The notes under the pieces were generated by a model. The model was given only the letters and a program-made list of their open reading frames with translations, was not told where the DNA came from and searched no databases. Shown in pieces: positions 36,519 through 46,025 of a stretch of DNA of 64,000 nucleotides. The stretch's first letter is position 1. Every line of letters begins with the position of its first letter. Origin of the DNA: Nonomuraea indica (lineage in GTDB: Bacteria > Actinomycetota > Actinomycetes > Streptosporangiales > Streptosporangiaceae); NCBI RefSeq assembly GCF_002850745.1, contig NZ_KZ559467.1:679952-743951 (forward strand), in the 5' to 3' direction. The position numbers were made by a program, and so were the translations under genes.

Positions 36519-37676
36519 ATGACCGTCACCCCCTGCGGCTTCACGCGCACGCCCGAGAAGGGGCTCGCCCGGCTCCACTGGAGTGGCGCGGGGTGGGCGG
36601 TGGACAGCCACGCGCCCGACCCGGCCATGAACGTGGCCGGTGACCCGGTCAAGGACGTGGCCGACGACGTGGCCGAGCTGCGCCCGCTGCGCGGCCTGGA
36701 GATCGAGTGGCCGGCCGCGCCGGTGCCGCTCGACGGCCTGCTGCGGCTCGCGGCGGCCGGTGTGCCGCTGGCCGCCCCCGAGGCGGGCGACCCGGCGACC
36801 CCCGACGCCGGGAGCGTCCCCGGCTGGGTGCCCGAGGACCTGGCCCGGCTGCTCGCCGACCGCGCCTGGCTGGCCCACGCGCCCGACGGCACCGCCCGCT
36901 GCCTGGCCGACCTGCGGCGCGAGGAGCACAGCGTACGGCTGCGACGGCTGGCCCACCGCGTCCCCGGCACGCCCGCGATCAGCGTCGTCATGGCCACCAA
37001 ACGCCCCGCCCTGGTCGCCGGCGCGCTCGCCCAGATGGCCCGCCAGCGCGGCGTCGAGGTGGAGGTGCTGCTGGGCCTGCACGGGGTGCCGTTCGAGCGG
37101 GTACGGCAGGCCGTCGAGGACGCCGGGCTGCCGGTGGCCTGGGTCGAGGCGGGCCCGGACGTGCCGTTCGGCCAGGTGCTCAACGACGCGGCGGCGCTGG
37201 CCGGCGGAGATCACGTGGCCAAGTGGGACGACGACGACTGGTACGGCCCCGACCACCTCGCCGACCTGGTGATGGCGGCCGCCTACTCCGGGGCCGACGT
37301 GGTGGGGACGGCCGGGGAGTTCTTCTACCTGGAGCCGCTGCACACCACGATCCGGCGCACCACGTTCGCCAGCGGCGCCGCGTACAGGAGCGAGGTGTGG
37401 TCCGATCACGTCGCCGGCGGCACGATCCTCACCTCCAGGTCGAAATTTCATGACATCGGGGGCTTTCCCGCCCAGCCTCGCGCCGTCGACCGTGACTTCC
37501 TCAAGGCCGCGACCGAGGCGGGCGCGCGCGTCTACCGCACCCACGGCCTCGGTTACGTGCTGCGCCGCACGCTCAGCGGCGGGCACACCTGGCAGCTCCC
37601 CCTCGCCCACTTCCTGAAGGTCGCCTCCAGCCAGTGGCGTGGATTCCGCCCGAGCCTGCTGATGGAGGCCGCATGA
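36519..37676 (+). CDS. GT2-family glycosyltransferase (type B paralogue)
   Basis: A 385-aa protein. Residues 1-150 are the same accessory domain found in the 32186 protein (CGF, RGLEIEW, AAAGVPL, DLRREEHSVRLRR). Residues 152-385 are the GT2-like part: ISVVMATKRPALVAGALAQMA, VLLGLHGVPFE, AKWDDDDWYGPDHLADLV with the acidic metal site, HVAGGTILTSRSKFHDIGGF, THGLGYVLRR and a final WRGFRPSLLMEAA. It lacks the long N-terminal extension of the 32186 paralogue. Its stop overlaps the ATG of the next gene (ATGA, 37673-37676), so A- and B-type enzymes are made together here as on the other strand. Confidence 0.85.
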   Translation: MTVTPCGFTRTPEKGLARLHWSGAGWAVDSHAPDPAMNVAGDPVKDVADDVAELRPLRGLEIEWPAAPVPLDGLLRLAAAGVPLAAPEAGDPATPDAGSVPGWVPEDLARLLADRAWLAHAPDGTARCLADLRREEHSVRLRRLAHRVPGTPAISVVMATKRPALVAGALAQMARQRGVEVEVLLGLHGVPFERVRQAVEDAGLPVAWVEAGPDVPFGQVLNDAAALAGGDHVAKWDDDDWYGPDHLADLVMAAAYSGADVVGTAGEFFYLEPLHTTIRRTTFASGAAYRSEVWSDHVAGGTILTSRSKFHDIGGFPAQPRAVDRDFLKAATEAGARVYRTHGLGYVLRRTLSGGHTWQLPLAHFLKVASSQWRGFRPSLLMEAA

Positions 37677-39391
37677 CCCCCCACCACATCGCCCTCCACC
37701 CCCCGCGGCCGGCGGGCGGCCGGGACCGGGTGCGGGGCAACGACTACCGCGTGCTGCGGCGCCCGGACCCGTTCACGCCCACTCTGCGGGTCAGCGTGGT
37801 CGTCCCCGCCTACGGCGGCCAGGACAAGCTCGACCTCGTGCTGGCGGCGCTGGCCCGGCAGACCTACCCCGACGAACTGGTCGAGGTCATCGTCGTCGAC
37901 AACGGCAGCACGCCGCCGCTGCGCCTGCCCGAGGAGCGTCCCCGTGACACCCGGCTGATCCTGTGCGCGACGCCGGGCCGCGCCAGCGCCCGCAACGCCG
38001 GCCTGGCCGAGGCGGGCGGCGACGTGATCCACTGGCTCGACTCCGACGTCCTGCTCACCCCCGGCGCCATCGAGGCGCACATGCGCTGGCACCACGCCGC
38101 GCCCTACTGCGTCGTCACCGGCTACATCCGCTTCACCGACGCGCCGGTCCCCGCCGCGCTGCCCGACGACCTGGAGCGGGCGTTCGAGCCCGCCGAGCCG
38201 CACGGCTGGATCGTCGACCTGGTCGAGCGCACCGGCGGCCTCACCGACAACCCGCAGCGCCCGTTCAGCCTGCACGTCGGCGGCGCCACCTCCGTCGGCG
38301 CCCGGCTCATCGAGGCGGCCGGGCCCATGGACGAGGACCTGATCCTCGGCCAGGACACCGAGCTGGGCTACCGCCTCGCGCAGGCCGGCGCGGTGTTCGT
38401 CCCCGAGCCGGCCGCCCGCGCCTACCACCTCGGGCCCACCATGCGGATGCGCGACAAGCAGCCCATCGACCGGGTGAGCCACGCGTTCGTGGCCGACCGC
38501 ATCCCCGCCTACCGCTGGCTGCGCTCCCATCCGGGCCGCCAGTGGAAGGTGCCGTACGTGGCGGCCGTGGTGGACGGCACCGCCGGCTACGAGAACGTGC
38601 GCGCCGCCGTGGACGCGCTGCTCGCCGGGACCGTGCCGGACGTCGAGGTCGTCGTGGTCGGCCCGTGGGACACGCTGGACCGCCCCCTGCGCGACCGCCG
38701 GGCCCCGCTCCGCGACCCCGCCCTCGACCTGGTGCTCGTCCACGGCCACTACCTGCACGAGGGCCGGGTCCGGCTGGCGACCGCCCCCGACGTCGATCCC
38801 GCGGTGCCGTACGTGCTGCGGCTGCCGCCCGGCTGGGTGCCCGGCGAGGACAGCCTCGCCCGGCTCCTCGACCTGTGCCGCGAGCAGGGCTACGGCCTGG
38901 TGAACGTGCTGCTGCACGAGTCGCCCGACGGCGTGCTGGCCGCCCGGCTCGAACGGGTCGCCGCCTTCGCCCGCGCCCGCGTCGTGCTGCGGCCCGGCGA
39001 GGACCTCGACGACGCGGTGGACGACGTGTCCGGGGTGACCTGGGTGGAGGGGGCGACCTACGGGTTCGGCACCGAGCCCGCCGACATCCCCGGCCGCCGC
39101 GGCGCCCACCGGGCCCGCGTGGAGGCCCGCGCCGAGGCGGAGCGGCTGGCCAAGGAGGCCGAACGGCTGCGCGCCCAGGTGACCAAGTGGCGCGAGGAGG
39201 CGGCACGGTGGCGCAAGAGCACCGTCGAGCTGCGGCGCGAGGTCGGCACGCTGCGCCGCCGGCTGGCCGCGGCCAACCGCGCCCAGCAGGGACTGCGCGT
39301 GCTCGTGGCCACCACCGTGCGCCGTGCCCTCGGCCGCGGGAGCCGCGGCCGGCCCGGCGCGCCCCCTGAAGCCGGCGACACCCTCCCGTAG
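37673..39391 (+). CDS. GT2-family glycosyltransferase with C-terminal coiled coil (type A paralogue)
   Basis: The ATG at 37673 overlaps the upstream stop and gives 572 residues; a frame start at 37634 lies inside the upstream gene. GT2 motifs: VSVVVPAYGGQDKLDLVLAAL, VIVVDNGST, HWLDSDVLLTPGAIEAHMRWHH (DSD metal motif), LGQDTELGYRLAQAGAVFVPEPAAR. The middle region again has VVVVGPWDTL and LRLPPGWVPGEDSLARLL. A coiled coil with LAKEAERLRAQVTKWREEAAR-type heptads covers about 480-540. The N-terminus shares NDYRVL with other type A members. It ends the plus-strand operon, convergent with the 39415 gene 23 bp away. Confidence 0.87.
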   Translation: MTPHHIALHPPRPAGGRDRVRGNDYRVLRRPDPFTPTLRVSVVVPAYGGQDKLDLVLAALARQTYPDELVEVIVVDNGSTPPLRLPEERPRDTRLILCATPGRASARNAGLAEAGGDVIHWLDSDVLLTPGAIEAHMRWHHAAPYCVVTGYIRFTDAPVPAALPDDLERAFEPAEPHGWIVDLVERTGGLTDNPQRPFSLHVGGATSVGARLIEAAGPMDEDLILGQDTELGYRLAQAGAVFVPEPAARAYHLGPTMRMRDKQPIDRVSHAFVADRIPAYRWLRSHPGRQWKVPYVAAVVDGTAGYENVRAAVDALLAGTVPDVEVVVVGPWDTLDRPLRDRRAPLRDPALDLVLVHGHYLHEGRVRLATAPDVDPAVPYVLRLPPGWVPGEDSLARLLDLCREQGYGLVNVLLHESPDGVLAARLERVAAFARARVVLRPGEDLDDAVDDVSGVTWVEGATYGFGTEPADIPGRRGAHRARVEARAEAERLAKEAERLRAQVTKWREEAARWRKSTVELRREVGTLRRRLAAANRAQQGLRVLVATTVRRALGRGSRGRPGAPPEAGDTLP

Positions 39392-39414
39392 CTCCGGGGC
39401 TGGCGGCCCGGGAC

Positions 39415-41091
39415 TCAGTCGGGGCGCAGGGCGGACTTCAGGCGGCCCAGCAGCGTGCGGTCCGCGGGCGGCCGGGTGGCGGGCACCGTCGCGCCCACCG
39501 GCTCACCCGTGCGCCTGGCGGCGGGCTTCGCCGACGCGCCACCGGCGCCCGGACCACCGTCCGCACCCGCGCCACCGCGCGAGCCACCGCCGGCACCCGT
39601 ACCTGCACCACCGCCGGGACCCGCACCCTTGCCGCCCGGCCCGCCGCCGTTCCCGGCCGGCGCCGTGCCGGATCGCGCGGGGGCCGGCGTGGCGGGGGCC
39701 GGTCCGGTGGAGGCCGGCTCGGCCGGGGCCGCGGGCCAGTAGCGGTCCGGAGCCACGTGTCGTACCCCGTGGGTGACCCCGATGACGTCGTCGAGGTCGT
39801 CGCCCGGCGCGGACAGCAGCAGCGCCCGCCCCAGCGCGGAGGTGCGCTCCAGCCTGGCCGTGCGCCCGTCCGGCAGGTCCACCACGAGCACGCCCGTCAG
39901 GTCCTTCTGCACCGTCTCCACCATCCGCTCCAGCGTCGAGCGATGCAGCGGCACGTCCACCGGCCCCCGGTAGCGGAACGGCGTGGGCGCGGGCGTCGGC
40001 GCCGCCTCGTCGATCAGCCTGATCCGCTGGTCGTGCGCGAACAGGTCACGCATCAGCCGCAGCTCGAAGCACGGGTCGGACAGCACCGAGCGCCGCCCGT
40101 CGTGCAGCCGCGCCCACGGCCCCACCAGCGTCACGACCACGTCCTGCAGCGTGCCGTCCAGCGCCGCCGCCACCGCCCGCCGGACGACGGCCTCGGAGGT
40201 GTCGGTCACGTCCAGCACGACCTCCACGTACGGGACCAGCCACCGCCGGCCCGCCTCCTTGCGCAGGTCGCGGCGGAGCGGGATGCGGTGCGCGAGGTAC
40301 GGCTCGACGGCCCGTACGGCCCGCTCCCGGTCACGGTGCTGCGCCGGCAGCCCCAGATGGACCGCCTGGGCCTCCAGGTCGGGGACGAACCCCACCCCGT
40401 GCATGGCCAGCCGGTAGGCGAACTCGGTGTCCTCGCCCCGCACGACGGTCGGATCGAGCCCGCCCACCGCGTGGAAGACGTCCCTGTGCACGGCGAACGT
40501 CGGCCCCGTGCACACGTGGTAGGGGTTGCGGCTCCTGCGCAGGCCGTCGGTCTTGGCGATCGTCGCCTCGGTCGAGCTGGCCACCGCCTTGTCCAGGTCG
40601 AACAGCTCGCCGAGGTGCCCGGCGCGGCGCACCTCGGCGGCGGTCAGCGGCGGCGCCTCGACGAACTTCTTCATCCCGATCGTGACCAGGTAGTCGGTCA
40701 GGTGGTGCCAGCGGGCCAGCGCCTCGATGTGCTCGCGGCAGGCGACCATGTCGGAGTCGAGCCGCTGGATGATCTCGCCGTCGGCGGCCCCGGCGCCGGC
40801 GTTGACGGCGTTGGAGATGCCCCAGCCCGTCTCGGGCCGCACCAGGCGGGTGTTGACCGGCCTGATCTCCGGCAGGCTGATCGGCGGCTCGCTGCCGTCG
40901 TCGACGACCAGGACCTCCATGAGATGGTCCGGGTACGTCTGCGCCGCGAGCGCGGCCAGCGTCAGCTCCAGATGCGGCCCGCCGTGCGCGGGCACCACCA
41001 CGCTCACGGACAGGGCGGGCGACCAGGCGCCGAGCCGCGGCGGCGAGAGCGGAGAAAAGTCGTTCTGCGTCATGGCAGGACGCGCGTTCAT
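39415..41091 (-). CDS. GT2-family glycosyltransferase (type A paralogue) with Gly/Pro-rich tail
   Basis: A 558-aa paralogue, with GT2 motifs VSVVVPAHGGPHLELTLAAL, VLVVDDGSE, QRLDSDMVACREHIEALARWHH (DSD motif) and RGEDTEFAYRLAMHGVGFVPDLEAQ. Instead of the coiled coil of its paralogues it ends in a low-complexity Gly/Ala/Pro tail (about 450-540, with GGGPGGKGAGPGGG-like runs) that is probably disordered. A second Met at residue 7 (MTQNDFSPLSPP, matching the start of other members) could be the true start. It is transcribed alone on the minus strand, its 5' end facing thrC with 146 bp between. Confidence 0.85.
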   Translation of the reverse strand: MNARPAMTQNDFSPLSPPRLGAWSPALSVSVVVPAHGGPHLELTLAALAAQTYPDHLMEVLVVDDGSEPPISLPEIRPVNTRLVRPETGWGISNAVNAGAGAADGEIIQRLDSDMVACREHIEALARWHHLTDYLVTIGMKKFVEAPPLTAAEVRRAGHLGELFDLDKAVASSTEATIAKTDGLRRSRNPYHVCTGPTFAVHRDVFHAVGGLDPTVVRGEDTEFAYRLAMHGVGFVPDLEAQAVHLGLPAQHRDRERAVRAVEPYLAHRIPLRRDLRKEAGRRWLVPYVEVVLDVTDTSEAVVRRAVAAALDGTLQDVVVTLVGPWARLHDGRRSVLSDPCFELRLMRDLFAHDQRIRLIDEAAPTPAPTPFRYRGPVDVPLHRSTLERMVETVQKDLTGVLVVDLPDGRTARLERTSALGRALLLSAPGDDLDDVIGVTHGVRHVAPDRYWPAAPAEPASTGPAPATPAPARSGTAPAGNGGGPGGKGAGPGGGAGTGAGGGSRGGAGADGGPGAGGASAKPAARRTGEPVGATVPATRPPADRTLLGRLKSALRPD

Positions 41092-41237
41092 GTGGTGACC
41101 CCCTGGCGGGCAACTTTATCGGGAGAACCGGAGAATTTCCTCAAATGCGGGATCTTGCGGCCGGGGGCGGGCTCCGTTGGATGGCGCGGCGCCGCACCCC
41201 GTACACTCGGGCCCAACACCGCAGGTAGGGAGTCATC

Positions 41238-42296
41238 ATGAGCAGGGCGTGGCGTGGCCTCATCGAGGAGTACCGAGAGCGTCTTCCGGTCACCACGAAG
41301 ACGCCGGTCGTCACGCTGCTGGAAGGCGGCACGCCGCTGCTGCCCGCGCGCCGCGTCTCGGAGCTCACCGGATGCGAGGTCTACCTGAAGGTCGAGGGCG
41401 CCAACCCGACGGGCAGCTTCAAGGACCGCGGCATGACCATGGCCATCAGCAAGGCCCTCGAAGAGGGGGCCAAGGCCGTCATCTGCGCCTCGACCGGCAA
41501 CACCTCGGCCTCCGCCGCCGCCTACGCCGTGCGCGCGGGCCTGACCTGCGCCGTCCTCGTGCCCCGAGGCAAGATCGCTATGGGCAAGCTGGCCCAGGCG
41601 CTCGTCCACGGGGCCACGCTGTTGCAGGTCGAGGGCTCGTTCGACGACTGCCTGGAGATGACGCGCAAGCTGTCGTCCAGCTACCCGATCGCCCTGGTCA
41701 ACTCCGTCAACCCGTTCCGGCTGCAGGGCCAGAAGACGGCCGCGTTCGAGATCGTCGACACGCTCGGCGACGCGCCCGACATCCACTGCATCCCCGTGGG
41801 CAACGCCGGCAACATCTCCGCCTACTGGATGGGCTACCAGGAGTACGCCGCCGACAAGGTGTCGACGCGGGCGCCCCGGATGTTCGGGTTCCAGGCCAGC
41901 GGCGCGGCGCCCATCGTGACCGGCGCCCCGGTCACCCGGCCGCAGACGATCGCCACCGCCATCCGCATCGGCAACCCCGCCTCCTGGCAGCTCGCCGTCG
42001 AGGCCCGCGACGAGTCGGGCGGCGACATCCAGTCGGTCACCGACCGTCAGATCGCCGCCGCGTACAAGCTGCTGGCCCAGGAGGAGGGCGTCTTCGTCGA
42101 GCTGGCCTCGGCGGCCAGCGTGGCCGGTCTGCTCCAGGCCCACGCACAGGGGCGGATCGAGCCCGGTCAGCGGATCGTCTGCACGGTCACCGGCAACGGG
42201 CTCAAGGACCCCGACTGGGCCATCTCCGGCGCACCGGCCCCGGTCACGGTGCCCATCGACGTGCACGCCGCGGCCGCGGCCCTCGGCCTGGCCTGA
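41238..42296 (+). CDS. thrC: Threonine synthase
   Basis: A 352-aa PLP enzyme converting O-phosphohomoserine to threonine. The PLP lysine is Lys62 in [29 protein letters not shown] and the PLP phosphate loop PVGNAGN are clear. The length fits the short, single-domain actinobacterial type. GGGAGTC lies 6-12 nt before the ATG. It is separated from hom by the glycosyltransferase region and must use its own promoter in the 146-bp gap 41092-41237, where I see no distinct operator. thrB follows after 156 nt. Confidence 0.96.
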   Translation: MSRAWRGLIEEYRERLPVTTKTPVVTLLEGGTPLLPARRVSELTGCEVYLKVEGANPTGSFKDRGMTMAISKALEEGAKAVICASTGNTSASAAAYAVRAGLTCAVLVPRGKIAMGKLAQALVHGATLLQVEGSFDDCLEMTRKLSSSYPIALVNSVNPFRLQGQKTAAFEIVDTLGDAPDIHCIPVGNAGNISAYWMGYQEYAADKVSTRAPRMFGFQASGAAPIVTGAPVTRPQTIATAIRIGNPASWQLAVEARDESGGDIQSVTDRQIAAAYKLLAQEEGVFVELASAASVAGLLQAHAQGRIEPGQRIVCTVTGNGLKDPDWAISGAPAPVTVPIDVHAAAAALGLA

Positions 42297-42452
42297 CACG
42301 CGCCACCGCCCGCGCCGTCACGCGCGGCGCCGGCACGGGTGGCCGTACGTGATGCCTGTTCGCGCAGCGCGTACGGGCGCGGAGTCGACAGCAGCTTCAC
42401 CGGCGCGCCGCCTGCGCGCCCGGCGAACGCGGACGAAAGGGAAGTCTGACCA

Positions 42453-43451
42453 ATGAGCACCGTGAGGGTCCGCGTGCCGGCCACGTCCGCCAACCTCGGG
42501 CCGGGGTTCGACACGCTCGGCCTGGCGCTGGAGATGCACGACGAGGTGGAGGCGCGGCTGACCGCCGAGCCCGGCATCCGGGTCACCGTCGAGGGGGAGG
42601 GCGCGGGCGAGCTGGATCTCGGCGAGGGACACCTCGTCGTCAGGGCCATGCGCAGGGCGTTCGAGCGGATGGGAGTGCCCCAGCCGGCCGGGATCGAGGT
42701 GCGCTGCCGCAACGTCATCCCGCACGCCCGCGGCCTCGGCTCCTCCTCGGCCGCCATCTGCGCGGGCATCCTCGCCGCCCGCGCCCTCGCCTCCGAGGCC
42801 GCCCGCGCCGTGCGGCCGGAACGGGCCACGGGGCGGGCCACCGAACGGGCCACGGAGCAGGAGCGGGCCACGGAGCGGGCGGCCGAGCCGGAGCTGACCG
42901 ACGACGAGGCGTTCCGGCTGGCCACCGAGATGGAGGGGCACCCCGACAACGTGGCTCCGTGCCTGGCCGGAGGGCTGACGGTGGCCTGGACGGACCACAC
43001 GGGCGCACCACGTATGGTGAAACTGGTCCCCGACGCGCGCATCCGCCCTGTCGTGTTCGTCCCGTCGACGCGCCTGGCCACGGAGACCGCACGGGGGCTG
43101 CTGCCGAAGGACGTGCCCCACAAGGACGCCTCCTTCAACGCCGGCCGGGCCGCGCTGCTGATCGCCGCGCTGACCCGGACGCCTGATCGGGAGTTGCTGC
43201 TCGCGGCGACGGAGGACCGGCTCCACCAGGCCTACCGCGCGCCTGCGATGCCGGGCAGCGCGGATCTGGTAGAACGTCTGCGTGCCGCGGGCGTGCCCGC
43301 GGTCGTGTCCGGAGCGGGTCCTACGGTCCTCGCGTTTTCGACACCGGATTCACAGGATTTGCTCGCACCAGAAGTGGGTAATGACTGGCACATCCAGCAA
43401 ATGGACGTCGACCAGGTCGGTGCGTACGTTCAGTTTCCCGAGACACGCTGA
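42453..43451 (+). CDS. thrB: Homoserine kinase with a repeat insertion
   Basis: GHMP-family kinase phosphorylating homoserine, 332 aa. GHMP motif 1 VPATSANLGPGFDTLGLAL (residues 8-26), motif 2 PHARGLGSSSAAICAG with the phosphate-binding loop, and motif 3 AVVSGAGPTVLAF are intact. Between motif 2 and LTDDEAFRLA lies an insertion (about residues 120-146) made of ERAT-type repeats, encoded by near-identical GGAGCGGGCCAC units. It sits in a loop position, so activity is probably kept. GAAAGGGAAG precedes the ATG by 9 nt. The C-terminal QQMDVDQVGAYVQF is family-typical. Confidence 0.95.
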   Translation: MSTVRVRVPATSANLGPGFDTLGLALEMHDEVEARLTAEPGIRVTVEGEGAGELDLGEGHLVVRAMRRAFERMGVPQPAGIEVRCRNVIPHARGLGSSSAAICAGILAARALASEAARAVRPERATGRATERATEQERATERAAEPELTDDEAFRLATEMEGHPDNVAPCLAGGLTVAWTDHTGAPRMVKLVPDARIRPVVFVPSTRLATETARGLLPKDVPHKDASFNAGRAALLIAALTRTPDRELLLAATEDRLHQAYRAPAMPGSADLVERLRAAGVPAVVSGAGPTVLAFSTPDSQDLLAPEVGNDWHIQQMDVDQVGAYVQFPETR

Positions 43452-43908
43452 TGCCTCTCTAGACCTTCAGGGAATAGCCGTGTGCGCTGGTGATGTTAGG
43501 CTGATAGCCGCACCAGATGCCCCCTTGGTGGGTGCGTGCTTGTCAGCCACACATCGCTGCATCATGCTTCACGTCGCGAGGCGTGGGCAGCGCGGCTGTC
43601 TCCCCGGAATCCGTTGCCTCCGGTTGGCCCACACCCGGTTGGCCCAACGTGAGGCGGCGACGACGGGGATCTGCGCGTTCGAATCACCTCGACATCTGGC
43701 TGGCGACAGCAATCTGGGGGGTGTCTTCCACGCGCCACCGTCCTGTGGCGGCCTGGACGAGCCCCTCCCCAAGAGTGGCGACCGTCCCCAGCGGCGGCCG
43801 AAGATCGCAAAGTGCACCCCGACCCGGTCTGTCCCGCCGGATCGAAAGCACCTCCGGGACGCCCGGCAGAAACCAACCGGCGCCCGACCCCTGGGAAGGA
43901 CCTTTTAG
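43452..43908 (+). promoter_or_regulatory. Long 5' leader of rho
   Basis: 457 nt without a convincing gene precede the rho start. Within it are a TGGTG...CACCA pair with an inner GGCT/AGCC stem (43489-43516), an exact 10-nt direct repeat CGGTTGGCCC (43621-43630 and 43636-43645), and many C-rich, G-poor stretches near the 3' end (43805-43890). C-rich unstructured leaders are where Rho loads; a leader of this kind would allow Rho to stop its own transcript early. A promoter near GATGTTAGGCT (43492-43502) is possible. Autoregulation is inference. Confidence 0.5.
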
Positions 43909-45960
43909 TTGAGCGACACCACCGAACTCCTCTCCGACGCACCTGGCTCGCCTGCGCAGCCGGCGTCCGGCGACACCCCCACCCGTGCCGCGGCCAAGCC
44001 GCGCGCGCGTCGCTCCGGCACCGGCCTGTCCGCCAAGGTGCTGCCCGAGCTGCAGAAAATGGCCGCTGAGCTGGGCATCAGCGGCACCGGTCGGATGCGG
44101 AAGAGCCAGCTCATCGCGGCCATCCAGGAGAAGCAGGGCGTCGGCACCGCAGACACCGCGCCCGCTCCCGTAGCCGAGGCGCCGGCCGTCGCGGCCGCCG
44201 CCGACCCGGCGCCCGCCGTCGAGCGGCCGTCCCGCAGCCGCCGCGAGCGCTCGCGCGCCAAGACCACCGACGACCCCGCCCCGCAGGCCGCCGAGCCGGT
44301 GGCCGCGCAGGCCGCCGCCGTGGCGGCTCCGGCCGAGCCGGTCGTCGCGCCTGCCGAGCCGGTCGTCGAGCCGGCCGCCCAGCCCGTCGACTCCGGCCAG
44401 GGCGACCAGCGTGGCGAGCGCGAGAGCCGCCGCGAGCGGCGCGGCCGCGGCGAGCGCCGCGAGCGTGGCGAGCGCGGCAGCGACCGCTCTGCCGGTGACC
44501 GGTCCGGCAACGACCGCGGCGAGGGCGGCCGTGGCGAGGGCGGCGGCCGTGCCGACCAGCGCGGCGCCGACACCGGCCGCAACGACTCGCGCGGTGACTC
44601 GCGTGGCGATCAGCGCGGTGACTCTCGCGGTGACTCGCGTGGCGACCAGCGCGGTGACTCGCGTGGCGACCAGCGGGGCGACTCGCGTGGTGACGCTCGC
44701 GGTGACCAGCGGGGCGACGACGACGAGCGCGGCGGGCGCGGGCGCCGGGGCCGCTTCAGGGAGCGCAACCGCGGCCGCGGCCGTGACCGCTTCGACAGCA
44801 GCGAGCCCGTGATCGGCGACGACGACGTACTCATCCCGATCGCCGGCATCCTCGACATCCTCGACAACTACGCGTTCGTCAGGACGAGCGGCTACCTTCC
44901 GGGCAGCAACGACGTCTACGTCTCGCTGGCCCAGATCCGCCGCAACGGCCTGCGCAAGGGCGACGTCATCACCGGCGCCGTCCGCCAGCCGCGCGAGGGC
45001 GAGCGCCGCGAGAAGTTCAACGCCCTGGTCCGCCTCGACACGGTCAACGGCATGGACCCGGACCAGGCCCGCAACCGGCCCGACTTCAACAAGCTGACGC
45101 CGCTCTACCCGCAGGAGCGCCTGCGCCTCGAGACCGAGCCGAACATCCTCACCACGCGGATCATCGACCTCGTCTCGCCGATCGGCAAGGGCCAGCGTGG
45201 CCTCATCGTCTCGCCGCCCAAGGCCGGCAAGACGATGGTGCTGCAGTCGATCGCCAACGCGATCACCCGCAACAACCCCGAGTGCCACCTCATGGTCGTG
45301 CTCGTGGACGAGCGGCCCGAAGAGGTCACCGACATGCAGCGGTCGGTCAAGGGCGAGGTCATCCACTCGACCTTCGACCGTCCCGCCGAGGACCACACCA
45401 CGGTCGCCGAGCTCGCCATCGAGCGGGCCAAGCGCCTGGTGGAGCTGGGCCACGACGTGGTCGTCCTGCTCGACTCGATTACCCGCCTCGGCCGCGCCTA
45501 CAACCTGGCGGCCCCGGCGTCCGGTCGCATCCTGTCGGGTGGTGTCGACTCGACGGCGCTCTACCCGCCCAAGCGCTTCTTCGGCGCCGCCCGCAACATC
45601 GAGAACGGCGGCTCGCTGACGATCCTCGCCACGGCCCTGGTCGAGACCGGGTCCAAGATGGACGAGGTCATCTTCGAGGAGTTCAAGGGCACCGGCAACA
45701 TGGAGCTCAAGCTCAACCGCTCCCTGGCCGACAAGCGGATCTTCCCCGCGGTGGACGTCGACGCGTCCGGCACCCGTAAGGAAGAGATCCTCATGGCCAA
45801 GGAGGAGCTCCAGATCGTCTGGAAGCTCCGCCGGGTGCTTCACGCGCTGGACATGCAGCAGGCTCTGGAGCTTCTCCTGGAGAAGATGAAGGAGACCAAG
45901 TCCAACGCCGAGTTCCTCCTGCAGGTCCAGAAGACCACGGTGAGCAACGACCGCGACTGA
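43909..45960 (+). CDS. rho: Transcription termination factor Rho
   Basis: A 683-aa RNA-dependent hexameric ATPase. The TTG start is supported by GGGAAGGA 8 nt upstream. Residues 35-75 are the N-terminal helical Rho domain ([20 protein letters not shown]). Residues 80-290 are the large low-complexity insert typical of high-GC Gram-positives: Ala/Pro/Glu-rich, then Arg/Gly/Asp-rich with eleven D-x-R-G units (226-269). The cold-shock-like RNA-binding domain follows ([19 protein letters not shown]). Walker A is SPPKAGKT (435-442), then [16 protein letters not shown] and the R-loop [17 protein letters not shown]. It acts in the cytosol on nascent RNA. Confidence 0.98.
   Translation: MSDTTELLSDAPGSPAQPASGDTPTRAAAKPRARRSGTGLSAKVLPELQKMAAELGISGTGRMRKSQLIAAIQEKQGVGTADTAPAPVAEAPAVAAAADPAPAVERPSRSRRERSRAKTTDDPAPQAAEPVAAQAAAVAAPAEPVVAPAEPVVEPAAQPVDSGQGDQRGERESRRERRGRGERRERGERGSDRSAGDRSGNDRGEGGRGEGGGRADQRGADTGRNDSRGDSRGDQRGDSRGDSRGDQRGDSRGDQRGDSRGDARGDQRGDDDERGGRGRRGRFRERNRGRGRDRFDSSEPVIGDDDVLIPIAGILDILDNYAFVRTSGYLPGSNDVYVSLAQIRRNGLRKGDVITGAVRQPREGERREKFNALVRLDTVNGMDPDQARNRPDFNKLTPLYPQERLRLETEPNILTTRIIDLVSPIGKGQRGLIVSPPKAGKTMVLQSIANAITRNNPECHLMVVLVDERPEEVTDMQRSVKGEVIHSTFDRPAEDHTTVAELAIERAKRLVELGHDVVVLLDSITRLGRAYNLAAPASGRILSGGVDSTALYPPKRFFGAARNIENGGSLTILATALVETGSKMDEVIFEEFKGTGNMELKLNRSLADKRIFPAVDVDASGTRKEEILMAKEELQIVWKLRRVLHALDMQQALELLLEKMKETKSNAEFLLQVQKTTVSNDRD
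44584..44715 (+). repeat. Eleven tandem 12-nt units in rho encoding D-(S/Q/A)-R-G
   Basis: The units read GAC-TCG/CAG/GCT-CGC/CGT/CGG-GGT/GGC, keeping frame, and encode DSRG, DQRG or DARG eleven times (Rho residues 226-269). Synonymous differences between units show that the array is not brand new. It makes an arginine-rich flexible RNA-binding segment. Confidence 0.9.
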
Positions 45961-45972
45961 CGCGCGCGACAG

Positions 45973-46006
45973 AAGGGGCGGCGGGGTCTCCCCGCCGCCC
46001 CTTTTT
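45973..46006 (+). terminator. Perfect intrinsic terminator after rho
   Basis: AAGGGGCGGCGGGG (45973-45986) pairs perfectly with CCCCGCCGCCCCTT (45990-46003), 14 bp with a 3-nt loop, followed by a T-run to 46006. It also faces the stop of the minus-strand gene at 46026, so it may act on both. Confidence 0.92.
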
Positions 46007-46025
46007 GTCTCGTCCGCCGTTCGGC

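Noticed and set aside
32186..41091. Polyketide or non-ribosomal peptide cluster suspected from the size of the accessory region
   Set aside because: No ketosynthase, adenylation or carrier domain is present; the genes are glycosyltransferases.
43517..43912. A 131-codon frame in the rho leader
   Set aside because: Low GC3 compared with neighbouring genes, no domain, no ribosome site, and it runs into the rho start in another frame.
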